Part shown: positions 60,505 to 64,000 of the stretch, piece by piece | Layout: every line of letters begins with the position of its first letter | Numbering within the stretch: the first letter of the stretch is position 1 | Assembly: GCA_013400155.1 (NCBI GenBank) | Contig: VXBM01001940.1 | Coordinates: 7,097 to 71,096, forward strand | Length of the DNA: 64,000 bases | From: Helopsaltes ochotensis | Taxonomy: Eukaryota; Chordata; Aves; Passeriformes; Locustellidae | Direction: 5' to 3' | Position numbers and translations under genes: made by a program | Notes under the pieces: model-generated | Databases searched by the model: none | What the model saw: the letters and a program-made list of their open reading frames with translations, nothing else | Told to the model about the DNA's origin: nothing

Positions 60505-61501
60505 TGTAGAGAACAGTGAAGAGTTCTTTTAATGATGGATGGTGGGGAGTGGAATTAAGCCAAATGAGGCAAACGTTGTATCTGAGAACCATTTATTGGT
60601 AATGAAAAGACAAAATAAAAGGAGTTACCCTACTAAAGAGGGCTAGAGAAGAGAGATCAAAAGAAAGAAAAATGGGAGAGAGGGAGAGGGGAGACAGAGA
60701 GGAGACAGAGGGCATTACCACTGGAAGTCGGGGAGTGCCGTGAATGTCCACGAGGCAGGGGCTGTGCACGCTGCCTGCCTGCGGACAGCAGCCATGGTGG
60801 CAGGAGACCGGACACGAGGTGCGGGGCGCCCGGGCAGGAGGACCAGGAGCCTGGACAGGGTAGCAGTAGGAACGAGCGGCGGGCAGGCTCGGAGGCGGGC
60901 AGGGTCGGACACAGGCAGGGTGTAGGTCAGGGACACAGGGAGGCAGGGCAGACATGAGGGTGAGCAAGAGCCAGTGAGGGCAGGAGAGACAAGGCAGGCT
61001 GGGGCCAGAGCAAAAGCATAAGACTCAAAAAGCCCTAGCTCAAATGCAAGTTTTGACAAGCAAGTCTCAAAAAGCAAGACTCAAAAAACCCCTCAAAGCA
61101 AAAGCAAGTCCCCGAGCCAAAAACCCACACTGAAAAAGCATGTTTCAAAAGCCTCCGGGGTTTGTGACTCAGTTAGTTTCATGCCCGTGTCTCCTCCCAA
61201 GGTCTGCCTGCAGTCAGGAGACCACTGGCCCAGTCCAATGTCCCACTGCAGTCCACGGGTGGAGACCTTTTTCCATCTGATTGGAGAACCCCTCTGGAGG
61301 GTGCAGTGTCCCTGGTGATCTCCTGCTGCCTGCCTGTCCCGGGTCAGACATGAACTGATTGCCAGCAAAGTCCTCTCAGAGACAAGGCTTTCCTCCAGCT
61401 TTTCCTAGTTGCTTCCCAGACATGGCAGACGTGCAACTCCTCCCCCACATGCCTCTGACGACCAGTATTGAGGTATTACAAAGCAGAATTGGCTCCTCAC
61501 A
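60505..61501 (-). mobile_element. LTR, minus strand, about 1.0 kb, third copy of the 41/46 kb family
   Basis: The plus-strand reading runs from TGTAGAGAAC to GGCTCCTCACA, with AATAAA in minus reading at 60597-60592. It aligns end to end with the LTR at 45,787. The GC-rich centre holds the 120-124 codon minus-strand open frames, which are not genes. A degenerate short repeat around AAGACTCAAAAAGC recurs at 61,020-61,110, also seen weakly in the 46 kb copy. No internal ERV sequence adjoins it, so it is probably a solo LTR, but the flanking hexamers (TTCCAA and AAAACA) are not a target duplication. Confidence 0.82.
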
Positions 61502-64000
61502 AAAACAAAATATGAATAAATAAATAAATAGTATTATATTGTCCTATAACTGGGTCTAAAATCTCACCAGAAAACAAACCCCAAAACAAAATGTCTTTTC
61601 TTCATTGATGCAAGTCATGTATTCTCTGCATTAACTTTTTCCTTTCTATTATTCACTCCAGCTAAGTAGAGAGCTTACTAGTGATGTAAATATATTCAAG
61701 TATAAAAGCCACTTAGCTACACTACATACTTTGGAAGGGAAAATTAAGGAAATTCCAGTAATGCTTTACAGACAGGGGTTGGGGTCCTACAGTTAGCATT
61801 TCAAGGAAGAGAGTTACCTGCTATGTTTTACATTATGCCCCCCCCCCCCCCATCTGTGTGTATATATGTAGGTATTACTAAATGATAAGTTCATACACAA
61901 GTGCATTTATGCCAGAAAAATCATGTGTATACATTTTCCCATGTTCCTATGCTATATAAATTCAGTCTTTTATAGTTGGAAATGAAGATACGCACCTTAT
62001 TTTTCTTAATTTCAGAGTCTGAGTAATGTCCCTTCATGGGCACATTTGTAGACATAGTTTGTGGAGAGTAGCAACTCTTGCACTGAGATAAATCTGTACT
62101 AATTTGGATTGCCTAAGAGTCAGGCATTATAGAGAGACACAACTAGAGGAGTCCAAGGAGGTGGGATCATTTATCACTGGAGTGCTACACAGACAAACTA
62201 ACAGCTTGCCTAAATTGTATGTCTCACTTCAAGACAGTTAAAACAAATCTCTTTTTTTTGACAGCTATTTGCTGTTAGTCAGCTCCAGAAGACCACCTGA
62301 GTATGCAAATAACTGGATGAAAAAAATGACAATGCAGGATAATACCACTCGTACTCTGGCAAAAACCAGAGAGAAATCCAGGCAGAGATAGATTTCCAGT
62401 CTCCTTTAATATGCAAAGTCGCATGCAATGACAGCTTTTCTTTGCATGCAATTGTTGCCACACCCATATTTAGGCAAGAGAGCAAAGAGGTTTGCAGGAA
62501 AGAATACCACTTTTGGTTTTAATAGGAAAAAACACTAACCAGCACAAATGACTGGAGGTGTTAAATTGTACCCTTTGCTGTTCAACATCTTCAGAGTTTA
62601 GGCTTTATGGAGGAAGCAGGAAATGTGTGGAGCTGTTGAAATATTATCAAATATTTTTCTCCATTGAGAGACATTTCATTGACAAAGTACTTGAATATTC
62701 TTATTTAAACAAATTACACTCTTAAATATATTCAAAATTTAAATATATTCAAAACCACATTAGATGAAGAAATAAATAAAATGTACTGTTCAAAGAAATA
62801 CACCCCTCTCAACACCCAATTTCGATAATGTCCAAAACCACATGATCTTTTTATCTAATTAATTTTACACTCTCACATGTTTAAATAAGGCAAACACCTA
62901 AGATTTCCTTTCCAAATAGTTGGAAAGCAAATGTTATTCTGTGGTGAAGAAAAAAACAGTCCTGCACATCAACAATATTGATTGTCAGCTTTGTTGTACT
63001 TATCCAGAAAATTTGAATTCCAAAGCTGTTTATCCAACTCATTTTATGAATCCTGCAAATACAGAACAGAAACAAGGAGGCCATTATCTCAGTCACAAAA
63101 GTGAAAAGACACATTATTTAAAGTATCTCACCTAGGGAAGAGGATTCTGTGGTTACAGTAGTTTATTTATACTGCTACATAGAAATTAACAAAATATTTC
63201 TTATTTATCTAAATGCCTAAGATATGTCCAGTAGAGTGGGATTCCCCATAATGAATTCCCCTCACTAGGGAAGAACAGAATTTTGTCTAGTGTGTTCAGG
63301 GTGATTTCTGAAAATAAAAGAATGAGACAAATCTGATATTCACAAAACCAGCAGAATTAGAGCTTTGTTCGTCTTTGGAAATTATTGCCTGAGTGATGCT
63401 GCAAATTTTTATGCAGTTGAAGTCATGCTCCATGGCCTTTGCAAAAACATAACATAAAAGATGGCAGGAAATAAATACACTCATTTCATATAGCTGTGTA
63501 TGTATCTTCAATTTCAATCTTTATCTGAATATTCATTTTATCTGTAGGATTTATCTTGAAAAGCATCATTTGAGGCTTTTTTTTTTAATTGCTGGCAACA
63601 AACAAATGGGAAATGCTTTAGCTGTACATGCTGTACTCCTTTGTAGAGAGTGGCTGAAGGAATTGTGGGCATGTAAAACAGCTGTGCCCTATTAGCAAGG
63701 GCTAATTGTCCCTGTCAGATGGATGCAAGCCAGTCACTTTGAACAAATGCCCACACCCTTCATTCTTCACAGCAGAGTCTCACGTGCCTATTTTATAAGC
63801 AGATGTGTTATTGTAATCCCATATAATGCAGTCATTCAAGGAAAAATGAAAAAATGAAACAATCCTAGAAAGATAATTTCTTAATTGGAGTGGACTAGTA
63901 ACATGAACTTCCATAATAGAATGAAAATGGTTTATGTGGCTGTAAGGAAGCATTTGAGTCATGTATTTCCAGAGTGATCTGCCCAGGCATGGTGGCAGAA
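61502..64000. other. Anonymous AT-rich DNA with simple repeats
   Basis: Short simple repeats occur: (AAAT)n-like at 61,514-61,531 and a C14 run at 61838-61851 followed by a TG/TA stretch. No gene was seen. The segment around 63,600-63,820 has TAATTG and CAGATG words and complex sequence that might be regulatory. Confidence 0.4.

Noticed and set aside
1..64000. tRNA, rRNA, CRISPR arrays, operons or bacterial promoters
   Set aside because: The sequence is vertebrate nuclear DNA; no cloverleaf or rRNA-like segment and no spaced palindromic repeat array was seen.

Overview
The window reads as a stretch of bird nuclear genome, probably from a songbird. Three things point there: many CR1 LINE fragments with the avian CR1 3' end (ATTCTATGA-type octamers, 'CCTTCCAACCC'), several LTR types that are common in songbirds, and AT-rich single-copy DNA in which almost all GC-rich islands lie inside mobile elements. 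No complete protein-coding gene was recognised. Family names are recalled from knowledge of avian repeats, not from a database search.

Layout. 0-11.8 kb: two CR1 3' ends, one GC-rich unclassified island with a 21-G tract, and plain AT-rich DNA. 11.9-24.0 kb: an LTR-dense block with four ERV LTRs (11.9, 13.2, 18.9 and 22.9 kb) and two CR1 pieces. The 22.9 kb solo LTR has a near-perfect 5-bp target duplication. 24-31 kb: anonymous DNA with one candidate 27-nt microexon at 30,451. 31-34 kb: an LTR-like segment, then an ancient L3/CR1-like LINE. 34-40.9 kb: anonymous DNA, including a candidate conserved regulatory stretch near 37.4-38.3 kb. 40.9-46.8 kb: an endogenous retrovirus cluster. It holds a complete 344-bp solo LTR with a perfect 6-bp target duplication, a broken gag on the minus strand, an array of ~50-bp repeats, a plus-strand LTR with a possible cap-site hairpin, and two LTRs of one family flanking the gag. 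49.3-52.0 kb: a long, broken CR1 with endonuclease and reverse-transcriptase remnants. 52-64 kb: anonymous DNA, one CR1, a third LTR copy of the 41/46 kb family (60.5 kb), and a possible first coding exon at 57.8 kb (strong Kozak context, six codons, then GTAAGT).

How the parts relate. The mobile elements are remnants with no intact enzyme or envelope. If a host gene crosses the window, only the two exon-like signals hint at it, and neither could be assigned to a named gene. The strongest calls are the 40.9 kb solo LTR, the CR1 copies, the gag remnant and the 22.9 kb solo LTR.
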